A stretch of DNA of 12,364 nt. It comes from an uncultured Bacteroides sp. GTDB taxonomy: Bacteria; Bacteroidota; Bacteroidia; Bacteroidales; Bacteroidaceae. The notes beneath the pieces are model-generated. The model made no database searches and was not told the DNA's origin. It saw only the letters and a list, made by a program, of their open reading frames with translations. The position numbers and the translations under genes were made by a program. Below, piece by piece: positions 1 through 7,408 of this stretch. The first letter of the stretch is position 1. The number at the start of each line of letters is the position of its first letter. The stretch is taken from positions 1-12,364 of the forward strand of contig UQTJ01000061.1 of NCBI GenBank assembly GCA_900544075.1. Direction: 5' to 3'.

Positions 1-55
1 TTTCTTTATTTGTGAAACTGCGTAAAGATACGATATTTTTCATGAAATTCAAAAA
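1..55. repeat. Left copy of outer 55-bp perfect inverted repeat
   Basis: The first 55 bases are the exact reverse complement of the last 55 bases of the window (12310-12364). Past base 55 the match becomes imperfect but can still be followed to about base 72 (CAGT, then TTAAG..TGCGA against TTAAAC.TGCGA in the right copy). The repeat may continue outside the window, which cannot be seen. It may be an outer inversion site, or a duplicated promoter and leader region of two flanking genes. Confidence 0.95.
23..53 (-). promoter_or_regulatory. Outward-facing Bacteroides-type promoter in left outer repeat
   Basis: On the minus strand TTTG (53-50) is followed after exactly 19 bp by TATCTTTA (30-23), one base from the Bacteroides primary-sigma -7 consensus TAnnTTTG with its -33 TTTG. 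It points out of the window to the left, away from the SusC operon, so its target gene lies outside. The same element is in the right repeat. Promoter activity is inferred from motif and spacing only. Confidence 0.55.
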
Positions 56-90
56 CAGTGATTAAGTATGCGAGTTTTGCAAAGGCTTTG

Positions 91-161
91 AAAAAAGAAA
101 ACAGCCGATAAACTTAACCGAACGAAACGTCAATCGTTCACGGTTATGTTCATCGGCTGTT
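91..161 (-). terminator. Intrinsic terminator of the leftward SusC/SusD operon
   Basis: AACAGCCGAT (100-109) pairs with ATCGGCTGTT (152-161), and the inside continues to pair imperfectly (AACCG/CGGTT and AACGA/TCGTT), giving a long hairpin. Read on the minus strand it is followed by a T-rich run at 100-91 (TTTCTTTTTTC). It begins 27 bases after the stop codon of the lipoprotein gene, so it closes the three-gene operon before the outer repeat. Confidence 0.85.
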
Positions 162-187
162 AAATCAATTATAGAATAAATAAGGAA

Positions 188-1015
188 TTATCGAGAAAAA
201 ATTTCTTCTATATCTTTATATTCCTTTTTATTCTTAGTATCGACGAATTTCATTTTTAGTGTTATAGAATTATCATCCCAAGTACCTTCACCAGAAACTG
301 TAAGTTCCTTGGCAACTTGTGTTTCAGCAACTTTCGCAGCCTTTACACCATCTTTTTCAGGAGAAAGGGTTATAACCATAAGGTAATCTTTTTCATCCTC
401 AGAATCTGTCTTATATACATTCTTGGTTCTATATATCATTGTATTCTGAGTGCCTTGCTGCATCTGTATAGTTTTAGTTTTTGCTGTTCCATCATGAGTA
501 TCATTTGAGAACCACTTGGATTTTAACGTCTTTTCTTGAAACTCACCATAAGTATAAGCTCTTGAAAAAATAAGCAGTTTGCTCATATATGCGTCAACCG
601 GTTCTTCTTCAGTATCAAGAACGACATTTACATAATGTTCCATACCTTGTTCGATATCATTACCCAATGAAACCTTAAATGAAGTCATAGTCTCGCCATC
701 CTTGAAGGTTACTGTAGAAGGAACTGTAATATTATCATTCCATGTGGTTTCTTCAAGCTTTCCACTCTCATTCTCTTTCATGCATGTAGAGATAAGATTC
801 ACTGTAGTTTCTCCTTTAGCATTCTGACGTACTACATCCACATTGAACGATAGATCTGTTGCCGTTTCCGAAAAACTTTCTTCCTGCTCTTCAGCCAGGA
901 AAGTTATACCTGCTGTTGCATTCTCATAAATGGAACGTACATTGTCAGTGTCGCAGGCCGATAGACCGACCATTGACAATGCACTTAGTCCTAATATATA
1001 TGATTTAATATTCAT
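188..1015 (-). CDS. SusC/SusD-associated surface lipoprotein with Calx-beta-like domain
   Basis: A 275-aa predicted lipoprotein: hydrophobic signal peptide ending in a lipobox (GLSAC, lipidated Cys21), followed by acidic residues. Residues about 36-150 show a Calx-beta-like pattern: ITF at the start, alternating V/L strands (FNVDVVR, TTVNLIS), VPSTVTFKDGET near 98-109, and NDIEQGMEHYVNVVLD near 119-134. The remaining 120 residues look beta-rich but I do not recognise them. It is the third gene of the leftward operon, 27 bp after the SusD stop. Lipoproteins in this position of SusC/SusD loci often bind glycan or another ligand at the cell surface, so a ligand-binding accessory role is likely but inferred. 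No catalytic motif is visible. There is no counterpart after the right-hand SusD, so this protein would be lost from the expressed set when the switch flips. Confidence 0.8.
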   Translation of the reverse strand: MNIKSYILGLSALSMVGLSACDTDNVRSIYENATAGITFLAEEQEESFSETATDLSFNVDVVRQNAKGETTVNLISTCMKENESGKLEETTWNDNITVPSTVTFKDGETMTSFKVSLGNDIEQGMEHYVNVVLDTEEEPVDAYMSKLLIFSRAYTYGEFQEKTLKSKWFSNDTHDGTAKTKTIQMQQGTQNTMIYRTKNVYKTDSEDEKDYLMVITLSPEKDGVKAAKVAETQVAKELTVSGEGTWDDNSITLKMKFVDTKNKKEYKDIEEIFSR

Positions 1016-1042
1016 AATAATTCTTCTTTTATTAAAATGTTA

Positions 1043-2632
1043 TTATTTTTCATCTCCGATAGGATTCTGGTCTTTACTTTGATCCAAAGAAGGATTTCCG
1101 TCAAACTCAGACTGTGGCAATGTAAGAACCCAAGCATATGATTCAGGGTCATCTGTCTTACCTATGCTTGTAGCACTTTGCGGCCATCCCATAGCAGTTG
1201 TACGCTTGAATCCCTGATGCAAACGGCGTATATCATAAATACGTCCAAATTCTCCCCAAAGTTCTATACGTCGCTGGTCGATGATAGCCTCAAGTAATGA
1301 ATTTTTTCTATCAGTAGTAAGTTTACCAAGTTCAGTACCAGTAAGCCCTTCCAAGTAATCAACTATTCCATTTTCATCAGTATCTTTATAACCACGTTCT
1401 AACAATAAAGTACTCAACCATTTTTTAGCAGTCTCTTCGTTTCCAGAAATACGACAGTTCGCTTCTGCAGCAGTAAGATACATTTCTTCAATTCTCATCC
1501 AAATGTAATCACCAGTCCACAAGGCACCATCTTTAAACTTGAATTTCTCCTGCTGGTAACCGCCTGATTTATTATTGATATCGTCCGGATTCCACCAACC
1601 TTTCTTGGTTTCTGAATTCCATTTTCTGATATCATCATAATTATTCATAAGAGCATATAGATCTTTGTTTATCTGCTTACGTGCAGATTCACCATAAGCT
1701 TTCTGATCGGCATCCATGTGAGTAAAGAAACCCGCATAAGATCCAGACTGGTCTGCAGATATAGCTGCCCCCCACATTACATTATTCAATGAAACATCAT
1801 TCATACCGTTAAGAATTTCAGCTTCACCACCAATTTTATATCCGCCATCATTAATAACCTCTTCAGCTGCAGCCTTTGCTGTTGGCCAATCTTCCATGAC
1901 TAGAGCTACTCTTGCCTGAATACCCAAAACAGTGTATAAATCAAGATGAGATTTTACTGTACGCTCGCTTGCATTTCTCAACATCGAAATAGCCTTAGTC
2001 AAATCTTTTGTAATCTGGTCATAAACGTCCTGAACTGTGCCGCGTGGTTTTCCGTCCGTGTTAATGTTTGTAGGTTCTGTGTAAACAGGAACTCCTGGAT
2101 CGGTCTCATGTCCTTTATATGTACGTGCATAAGTCTGTATCAACATAAAATAACTATATGCGCGAATCGCGTAGGCTTGTCCCAAAACATAATTTTTATC
2201 CTCATCAGTTCCGGTCATTGTTTCTTCTGCCGCAATAATATAATTAACGTTTGATATCCATTGGTAATAACCGTTCCATGCCTCATACGGTCTCCATCCT
2301 ACGGATGTATACTTATCTTTTACTTTATATATACAGTCATACCAGAACCATCCGCTACCTGCAGCAGACATAATACAATCCTCACCCATGACATCTGCCA
2401 TAAGATTATATGCTGAAATACCAAAGCATTGGTGAGTATTGGATGTATTTGACACACCGGCTGTATAAAAAGCCCTTATCGTACCATTAAGCGGAATCAG
2501 CGCATTCTGCGCACTGGTCAAAAGTTGGTCACCTGATACAGACGAAGAAGGATATGTATCAAGTTGGTCACTACATCCCACTGCAGATACAGCAGCCATA
2601 CCAACAAATATATATTTGAAAATATTCTTCAT
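1043..2632 (-). CDS. SusD/RagB family nutrient-binding lipoprotein (left pair)
   Basis: A 529-aa SusD-family protein, the surface lid and ligand-binding partner of the SusC channel encoded just upstream. The signal peptide ends in a lipobox (SAVGC, Cys20). TPR-like helical stretches are visible (GQAYAIRAYSYFMLIQTYA at 151-169; VLGIQARVALVMEDWPTAKAAAEEVI at about 235-260, the usual SusD pattern). The conserved C-terminal signature is present: MRIEEMYLTAAEA (379-391), then DQRRIELWGEFGRIYDIRR (452-470), and a typical end with LPQSEFDGNP. Length is normal for the family. The start codon lies 20 bp after the SusC stop, so the two are co-transcribed. Substrate cannot be told from sequence; no sulfatase, glycosidase or protease gene lies in the window to hint at it. 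Identity with the right-hand SusD is low by eye, suggesting a different ligand. Confidence 0.95.
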   Translation of the reverse strand: MKNIFKYIFVGMAAVSAVGCSDQLDTYPSSSVSGDQLLTSAQNALIPLNGTIRAFYTAGVSNTSNTHQCFGISAYNLMADVMGEDCIMSAAGSGWFWYDCIYKVKDKYTSVGWRPYEAWNGYYQWISNVNYIIAAEETMTGTDEDKNYVLGQAYAIRAYSYFMLIQTYARTYKGHETDPGVPVYTEPTNINTDGKPRGTVQDVYDQITKDLTKAISMLRNASERTVKSHLDLYTVLGIQARVALVMEDWPTAKAAAEEVINDGGYKIGGEAEILNGMNDVSLNNVMWGAAISADQSGSYAGFFTHMDADQKAYGESARKQINKDLYALMNNYDDIRKWNSETKKGWWNPDDINNKSGGYQQEKFKFKDGALWTGDYIWMRIEEMYLTAAEANCRISGNEETAKKWLSTLLLERGYKDTDENGIVDYLEGLTGTELGKLTTDRKNSLLEAIIDQRRIELWGEFGRIYDIRRLHQGFKRTTAMGWPQSATSIGKTDDPESYAWVLTLPQSEFDGNPSLDQSKDQNPIGDEK

Positions 2633-2652
2633 AAGAAAACTTTATTTAATAA

Positions 2653-5600
2653 TTAGAAATTAACTTCCACACCCAAAGAGAAAGTTTTATTTGGAGCGTA
2701 TGAATAGTCTGTATTACCATCGAAACTATACTGTGGATCCATACCATCAAGGTGAGAGAACAAAGCTATATTATCGAACGATGCAAATACTCTTACGTTG
2801 TTCATTCCTGCTTTTCTCATCCAGCTCTGTGGCAAATTATATCCAAGAGTAATGTTCTTTATTGCAAAATAAGAAGCATCAATAAGGAAGCGGTCAGAGC
2901 GGGCTGTTCCACCAATTGTTATACGAGGAACATCTGTAATATCACCAGGTTGCTGCCAACGACGCAAAGCATGTGAATTCCATGTGTTTCCGACATACAT
3001 TGTATTCATAGAACCTTCATACAGATAATCGAATATTTTACCACCGATAGAATATGTAGTAAGGATATTCAGGTCAAGTCCTTTCCATGAAAGGTTTGTA
3101 CCAATACTACCATACAGATCTGGAATACGGCTGCCCAAATAATACTTGCAGTTATTTGCTGTATTATAGTCGCTTGTTATATATTCTTCTGTGATATTGC
3201 CATTTTCATCCTTTTTATAAGCATAGAATAGTTCCGCTCCTGTTGCAGGATCAACCCCTGCAGATTTTGCCATATAGAAAGTATTGATAGGCATACCTTC
3301 TTTGATTGAATATATACCATTTATGATTTCCGGAGACTCCTTTGTAAGAGACAACACTTTGTTATTTACAGTTGATCCCATAAAAGTAAGATCCCATTTC
3401 AAATCATTTTTTTGGATAATTGTTCCACCAATTTCAAATTCGAAGCCACTGTTTCGCATGCTTCCTACATTGGCGTTATATCCACTGAAGCCGCTTGATG
3501 TTGCCATAGGATAACTCAACAGCATATCGGTAGTTTTCTTATTATAGTATTCCGCATTAATACGCAGTCTACTATCAAACAGTGCAGCTTCTATACCAAC
3601 GTTAAGGTTACCGCTTTTTTCCCAAGTAATATCTTTGTTTTGCAAAGACGAAATCATAGCACCTACATTGTTTCCGTTAGCATAATCAAATGGATAAAGG
3701 CTTTGCCAAGCATAATAGTTAGGAACATAATCACCTACACTTGCATCATAGATTAATATATTATCATTACCCTGTTGTCCATAGCTTGCCTTTACAGACA
3801 AATTATCAACCCATTCAACATCCTTCATAAACTCTTCCTTAGAAACACGCCAGTTTGCCCCAACAGACCAGAAAGTACCCCAACGATTATCTTTGTAGAA
3901 ACGTGAAGAACCATCAGAACGCAACGAAGCAGAAAAATAATATTTTTCATCAAAGTTGTAGTTAATACGTCCCAACCATGATTCTACACGGTAAGTATTT
4001 GTATATGAGTCAGCACTCTGCAACGAAGTACCAGGACGGAGTTCATAAATACCGTCAACTAAGTTTGACTTGGCAGCTTCAAGATATGAATACTCGTAAG
4101 AATAAAATTCATGTCCGGCCATAATATCAATATCGTGAAGGCCGAAGCTTCTGTTCCAGCTTAATAGCTGATTGAAAGTATAAGACAATGTACGTGTGTT
4201 GTATTTATATATCAAGCCACCAGCTGCAGCCTGATTACCATGATACATGTTCATATACATCATACGTGATTGATTTCTATAATCAGCACCGAAATTCACT
4301 GACAGTTTTATTCCCTTAGCCCATCCGGCATTATCTTTATCGGAACCGAATGTCATGAATGTACGAACACTGGCAACATCATTCTTGATATCAGCCTTAT
4401 CATCTGTAAGACCGCCAAGTGGATTAAAATCAGAATATTGTGGTCTTCCGTCTTCACCATAATCAAGTTGACGATTACCATTAGAATCAAGCAAATCATT
4501 TCCATCAGCATCTTTCAGATACATAGGATATATTGGAGCCATAAACTGTGCTGAATACCATACGTTAGAGTTTGAAGAGCCATCGTAATCGCTAAAATTC
4601 TGTTTTGAAGTAGAAAGCGAAGTATTCAATCCGGTCTTGAACCAATCATTGATTTCAGAGTTAACATTTACACGCGCATTGTAACGCTGAAAACCTGTAT
4701 TAACCAATATACCATCTTCATCAAGATAGCCAAGAGAGAACATATATTTTGTTTTCTCTGTACCACCGTTAACCGACAGTTGATGTTCATGTCTAAACGC
4801 ATTTTTCTTTTGTATTGCATCCATCCAAGACTCGTTCCATGCTGAAACAGCATCAGCACGAACTTGTCCAGTAGCAGGATCTATAATGGTTTCCCAGGTA
4901 TAATTCTTAAATGGATTATAGATTTCCGGATTCTTGTTTCCTCCAAGATAACTTCCCAAATCCCCCATAGCAGCAGAAGAAGCTGAATTCCAGTCATAAC
5001 CACTGCCAAATACATAATCATTTCTTATTCCTTCATATGTAAGCTGAACAAAATCCTTCTGACCTACCATATCATATTCTTTCAAAGCACGCGAAGACCA
5101 TCCGACAGTAGAACGCCAAGTCACTTTAGCCTTACCTTCCTTACCTTGTTTAGTTGTAATCATTACAACACCATTGGCGCCACGAGCTCCATAAAGAGCA
5201 CCTGCAGAAGCATCTTTAAGTATTGTCATGGATTCAATATCAGAAGGATTTATTGAAGACATATCACCATCGTAAGGAATACCATCTACAACATATAGTG
5301 GGTCCTGAGATGCATTAATAGAGCCATAACCACGGATAATAATCTTTGCCGATTCACCAGGCTGTCCAGAGCCGGAAGTTGTCAGCAAACCAGTAGTCTG
5401 ACCTTCAAGACCTTTTGAAATATTTGTAATAGGTCTTAATTCCAACTTCTTGCTATCCACATTAGACGCAGAACCTGTAAACGAAGATTTCTTTGCTGTT
5501 CCATAGGCTACAACCATAACCTCATCCAGAACTTCAGTATCAGAATGTAACACCACGTTTACAACCGGCTTAACTGCCACTTCCTGTGTCTTCATACCAA

Positions 5601-5832
5601 TAAATGAAACAACTAAAGTTCCGGCCGAACTTGGAACATTAGTAATAGTGAAATTACCATCGATATCAGTTACAGTACCTACAGTAGTACCTTTAACCAA
5701 TACAGATGCACCCACTACCGGCAAACCGTCCTCATGAGATGTGACAGTACCTGTCACTTTAGAGACCTGAGCGTTTACCAGACCTATACCGATAAACAGG
5801 CAGGTCATTAACAGCATCAATTTTCTTTTCAT
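2653..5832 (-). CDS. SusC/RagA TonB-dependent outer-membrane transporter, ON copy (left)
   Basis: A full-length 1059-aa SusC-family channel that imports a ligand captured by its SusD partner, powered by TonB-ExbBD. Domains: signal peptide 1-21 (cleavage after VNA), carboxypeptidase-regulatory-like domain about 24-95 (VTGTVTSHEDGLPVVGASV, DIDGNFTI), TonB-box-like DEVMVVAYGT (103-112), plug about 120-235 (IIIRGYGSINAS, PLYVVDGIP, MTILKDASAGALYG, NGVVMITTKQGK), then the beta barrel to an aromatic C-terminus (VEVNF). Codons 68-122 lie in the 165-bp inverted repeat shared with the right-hand SusC. Start, signal peptide and promoter lie in the invertible segment, so this gene is intact and expressible only in the present orientation. 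After inversion it would begin at Met80 behind an in-frame TAA. First gene of a SusC-SusD-lipoprotein operon. Transported substrate unknown. Confidence 0.96.
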   Translation of the reverse strand: MKRKLMLLMTCLFIGIGLVNAQVSKVTGTVTSHEDGLPVVGASVLVKGTTVGTVTDIDGNFTITNVPSSAGTLVVSFIGMKTQEVAVKPVVNVVLHSDTEVLDEVMVVAYGTAKKSSFTGSASNVDSKKLELRPITNISKGLEGQTTGLLTTSGSGQPGESAKIIIRGYGSINASQDPLYVVDGIPYDGDMSSINPSDIESMTILKDASAGALYGARGANGVVMITTKQGKEGKAKVTWRSTVGWSSRALKEYDMVGQKDFVQLTYEGIRNDYVFGSGYDWNSASSAAMGDLGSYLGGNKNPEIYNPFKNYTWETIIDPATGQVRADAVSAWNESWMDAIQKKNAFRHEHQLSVNGGTEKTKYMFSLGYLDEDGILVNTGFQRYNARVNVNSEINDWFKTGLNTSLSTSKQNFSDYDGSSNSNVWYSAQFMAPIYPMYLKDADGNDLLDSNGNRQLDYGEDGRPQYSDFNPLGGLTDDKADIKNDVASVRTFMTFGSDKDNAGWAKGIKLSVNFGADYRNQSRMMYMNMYHGNQAAAGGLIYKYNTRTLSYTFNQLLSWNRSFGLHDIDIMAGHEFYSYEYSYLEAAKSNLVDGIYELRPGTSLQSADSYTNTYRVESWLGRINYNFDEKYYFSASLRSDGSSRFYKDNRWGTFWSVGANWRVSKEEFMKDVEWVDNLSVKASYGQQGNDNILIYDASVGDYVPNYYAWQSLYPFDYANGNNVGAMISSLQNKDITWEKSGNLNVGIEAALFDSRLRINAEYYNKKTTDMLLSYPMATSSGFSGYNANVGSMRNSGFEFEIGGTIIQKNDLKWDLTFMGSTVNNKVLSLTKESPEIINGIYSIKEGMPINTFYMAKSAGVDPATGAELFYAYKKDENGNITEEYITSDYNTANNCKYYLGSRIPDLYGSIGTNLSWKGLDLNILTTYSIGGKIFDYLYEGSMNTMYVGNTWNSHALRRWQQPGDITDVPRITIGGTARSDRFLIDASYFAIKNITLGYNLPQSWMRKAGMNNVRVFASFDNIALFSHLDGMDPQYSFDGNTDYSYAPNKTFSLGVEVNF
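5468..5632. repeat. Left copy of 165-bp perfect inverted repeat inside SusC
   Basis: Every base of 5468-5632 matches the reverse complement of 7389-7553 (position p on the right pairs with 13021 minus p). The match ends sharply on both sides. It covers codons 68-122 of the left SusC: the end of the N-terminal regulatory-like domain and the TonB box. Complete identity at the DNA level, including silent positions, while the genes diverge at once beyond it, points to recent or continuing exchange between the copies. Confidence 0.98.
5613..5635. other. Candidate recombinase crossover site, left copy
   Basis: On the SusC strand AAGTTC and GAACTT flank a GGCCG centre, right at the inner edge of the 165-bp repeat. 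The outermost three bases of one arm differ from the right-hand copy. Short inverted arms around a 5-8 bp spacer are the usual form of a tyrosine-recombinase core site. Assignment as the crossover site is inference. Confidence 0.45.
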
Positions 5833-5892
5833 AAAAATCTCTCTTAAAGTTTAACTTTACATTAATAAATTTTTGTTCTCTCTAACGGGATG

Positions 5893-5900
5893 CAAAAATA
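5893..5900 (-). promoter_or_regulatory. Promoter (-7 element) of the SusC head, flips with the cassette
   Basis: On the minus strand TATTTTTG (5900-5893) matches the Bacteroides -7 consensus TAnnTTTG in full. A clear -33 TTTG at the usual 19-21 bp is absent; the nearest TTTG is only about 11 bp upstream, so the promoter may need an activator or be weak. It leaves a leader of roughly 50 nt before the ATG at 5832. The leader contains a small hairpin (TAAAGT/ACTTTA, 5859-5845). No strong Shine-Dalgarno is seen, which is normal in this phylum. Confidence 0.5.
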
Positions 5901-6025
5901 CAAAATATTTTCAAAACACCATTCTTTTTTTTAGCAAAAAGCTTACTTTGTTTACCTTTTAACACTTTAATTGACTATTTGCTTCAAAAAGTCCATTTTA
6001 TGCTATATTTTATTACGCTAAATAT

Positions 6026-6053
6026 ACAAAATGTCATACATGTAGCATTTTGT
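6026..6053. promoter_or_regulatory. Inverted repeat upstream of the recombinase, possible operator
   Basis: ACAAAATG (6026-6033) and CATTTTGT (6046-6053) are perfect 8-bp arms separated by 12 bp, in the 308-bp space between the divergent SusC and recombinase starts (5833-6140). Such a site could bind a regulator or the recombinase itself. No Bacteroides-type promoter for the recombinase could be identified with confidence in this gap; the rest of it is very AT-rich without other clear signals. Confidence 0.3.
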
Positions 6054-6140
6054 TACAATTCGACATTTATGATATGCAATAATTTATGCCTTGACAATTT
6101 AAACATAGCTATACTCACAATTTATAAATCAAAAAGTATT

Positions 6141-7307
6141 ATGGAGAAGATTTGTTTTAAGTTAGTGCTAAATCGTGAAAATAATCTAAATGCAAACAAA
6201 ATGAGCATGGTTGAAGTAGAAGCAAGACAGGTTTCAAAAACAGTCTACTTACCTACAAATGTGTATCTTAAACCTATTCAATGGAATAAGGACGAACAGG
6301 AAGTATTGCCTTCTCATCCAAACCATGAACTATTGAACAGGTTTCTGCAGGAATGCATGCTTAAACTCGAATGGAAAGAATTGCAGATGTGGAAAAATGA
6401 CACGCCTCTTACTTTGGAACAACTTATTTCTTATGAAAACAATAATACAAATGAGAATTCTCAACTTTTTACTGATTTCTGTAGAAAATATATTTCTTCA
6501 AGCAGAAAACGCGAAAGCACAAAGAAGAATCTTATGACCACAGTAAAGCTTATAGATGCGTATGATGCAGATACGTCTTTCAAATCGTTTACATACGAAT
6601 ACATTATGGGATTTGAGCATTTTCTTTCATCGAAAAATTTTAAGGTTAATACGATAATAAAACATATTAAACATCTTAGAAGTTTTTATAACGAAGCAAT
6701 GAACCGGGAGCTGATAAAGCAAGGTGAAGATGCATTCAGAAAATACAAGATGCTTAAAGGTGAGGCAAAATATACATTCCTTCTGCCTGATGAATTGCAG
6801 AAATTGGAAAATCTCTCTTTGGAAGGGAAAAACAGACGTATGCTTCATACACTTGATGCGTTTCTTTTCTGCTGTTATACCGGATTGAGATATTCAGATT
6901 TCTGTTCATTGAGAAAGGAAAACCTTGTATATATTAATAATAATGTATGGCTTATATATAAATCTGTAAAAACCGAAGTAGAGGCAAAGCTTCCTTTGTA
7001 TCTCCTATTTAATGGAAATGCGATGTCTATCCTTGAAAGATATAAATATAATATTGACACATTTTTCAGAATTCGTTCTAATTCCAGCATTGATAAGGAT
7101 TTAATCAAGATAAAGAATCTGGCAGGAATAAATACCCATATTTCATTCCATACAGCAAGACATACCAACGCTACATTACTGGTATATAAAGGTGTAAATA
7201 TAACGACTGTTCAGAAGTTGCTTGGGCACAAGAATATAAAGACTACACAGCATTATGCAGACATCCTTCCGCAAGGGATAGTTAATGATTTGGAGAAAAA
7301 TGCTTGA
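6141..7307 (+). CDS. Tyrosine site-specific recombinase (SusC-switch invertase)
   Basis: A 388-aa phage-integrase-family recombinase of the Bacteroidetes type. Residues about 1-55 form an Arm DNA-binding domain (KICFKLVLNR, VEVEARQVSKTVYLPTNVYL, PIQW), about 105-200 the SAM-like core-binding domain (FTDFCRKYISSSRKRESTKK, HIKHLRSFYNEAM), and about 210-388 the catalytic domain. All expected catalytic residues are seen: Arg250 (TGLRYSD), Lys277 (KSVKTE), His337 and Arg340 (HTARH), His363 (LLGHKN) and nucleophile Tyr372 (HYAD). The start at 6141 was chosen because the family fold begins at MEKICFKL; the open frame reaches back to 5979 but that part is low-complexity and unlike the family. It lies alone within the invertible segment, divergent to the ON SusC and pointing to the OFF SusC. 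Its position makes it the likely enzyme that inverts 5468-7553. Whether it also acts on the outer repeats or on sites elsewhere is unknown. Confidence 0.95.
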   Translation: MEKICFKLVLNRENNLNANKMSMVEVEARQVSKTVYLPTNVYLKPIQWNKDEQEVLPSHPNHELLNRFLQECMLKLEWKELQMWKNDTPLTLEQLISYENNNTNENSQLFTDFCRKYISSSRKRESTKKNLMTTVKLIDAYDADTSFKSFTYEYIMGFEHFLSSKNFKVNTIIKHIKHLRSFYNEAMNRELIKQGEDAFRKYKMLKGEAKYTFLLPDELQKLENLSLEGKNRRMLHTLDAFLFCCYTGLRYSDFCSLRKENLVYINNNVWLIYKSVKTEVEAKLPLYLLFNGNAMSILERYKYNIDTFFRIRSNSSIDKDLIKIKNLAGINTHISFHTARHTNATLLVYKGVNITTVQKLLGHKNIKTTQHYADILPQGIVNDLEKNA

Positions 7308-7325
7308 AAAATCCAAAACATCTTC

Positions 7326-7348
7326 CTCTGCTGACATTGTCAGCAGAG
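7326..7348 (+). terminator. Hairpin after the recombinase, possible terminator or insulator
   Basis: CTCTGCTGAC (7326-7335) and GTCAGCAGAG (7339-7348) form a perfect 10-bp stem with an ATT loop, 18 bp after the recombinase stop. It is not followed by a T run on this strand (AAAAATG follows), so it is not a textbook intrinsic terminator. Placed between recombinase and the headless SusC, it may stop or weaken read-through into that gene. Confidence 0.5.
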
Positions 7349-7385
7349 AAAAATGATTAAATATTTTGATTAACCAGACAAAACT

Positions 7386-7408
7386 CTAAAGTTCGGCCGG
7401 AACTTTAG
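7386..7408. other. Candidate recombinase crossover site, right copy
   Basis: CTAAAGTTC (7386-7394) and GAACTTTAG (7400-7408) are perfect 9-bp inverted arms around GGCCG (7395-7399). The palindrome straddles the inner edge of the 165-bp repeat at 7389. The counterpart at 5613-5635 keeps the centre and six inner bases of each arm. Role as the crossover core is inferred. Confidence 0.5.

Noticed and set aside
1946..2254. 102-aa plus-strand reading frame opposite the left SusD
   Set aside because: It is a shadow in antisense to a clear SusD gene and shows Cys-rich, non-conserved sequence.
6091..6115. Sigma70-like TTGACA...TATACT before the recombinase
   Set aside because: The spacing is only 13 bp and this is not the promoter form used by the main sigma factor of Bacteroidetes.
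5979..6140. N-terminal extension of the recombinase by 54 codons
   Set aside because: The extension is AT-rich with residues unlike any integrase N-terminus, whereas the Arm domain pattern begins at the ATG at 6141.
6875..7168. 97-aa minus-strand frame opposite the recombinase
   Set aside because: It overlaps the catalytic core of the recombinase in antisense and has no recognisable features.
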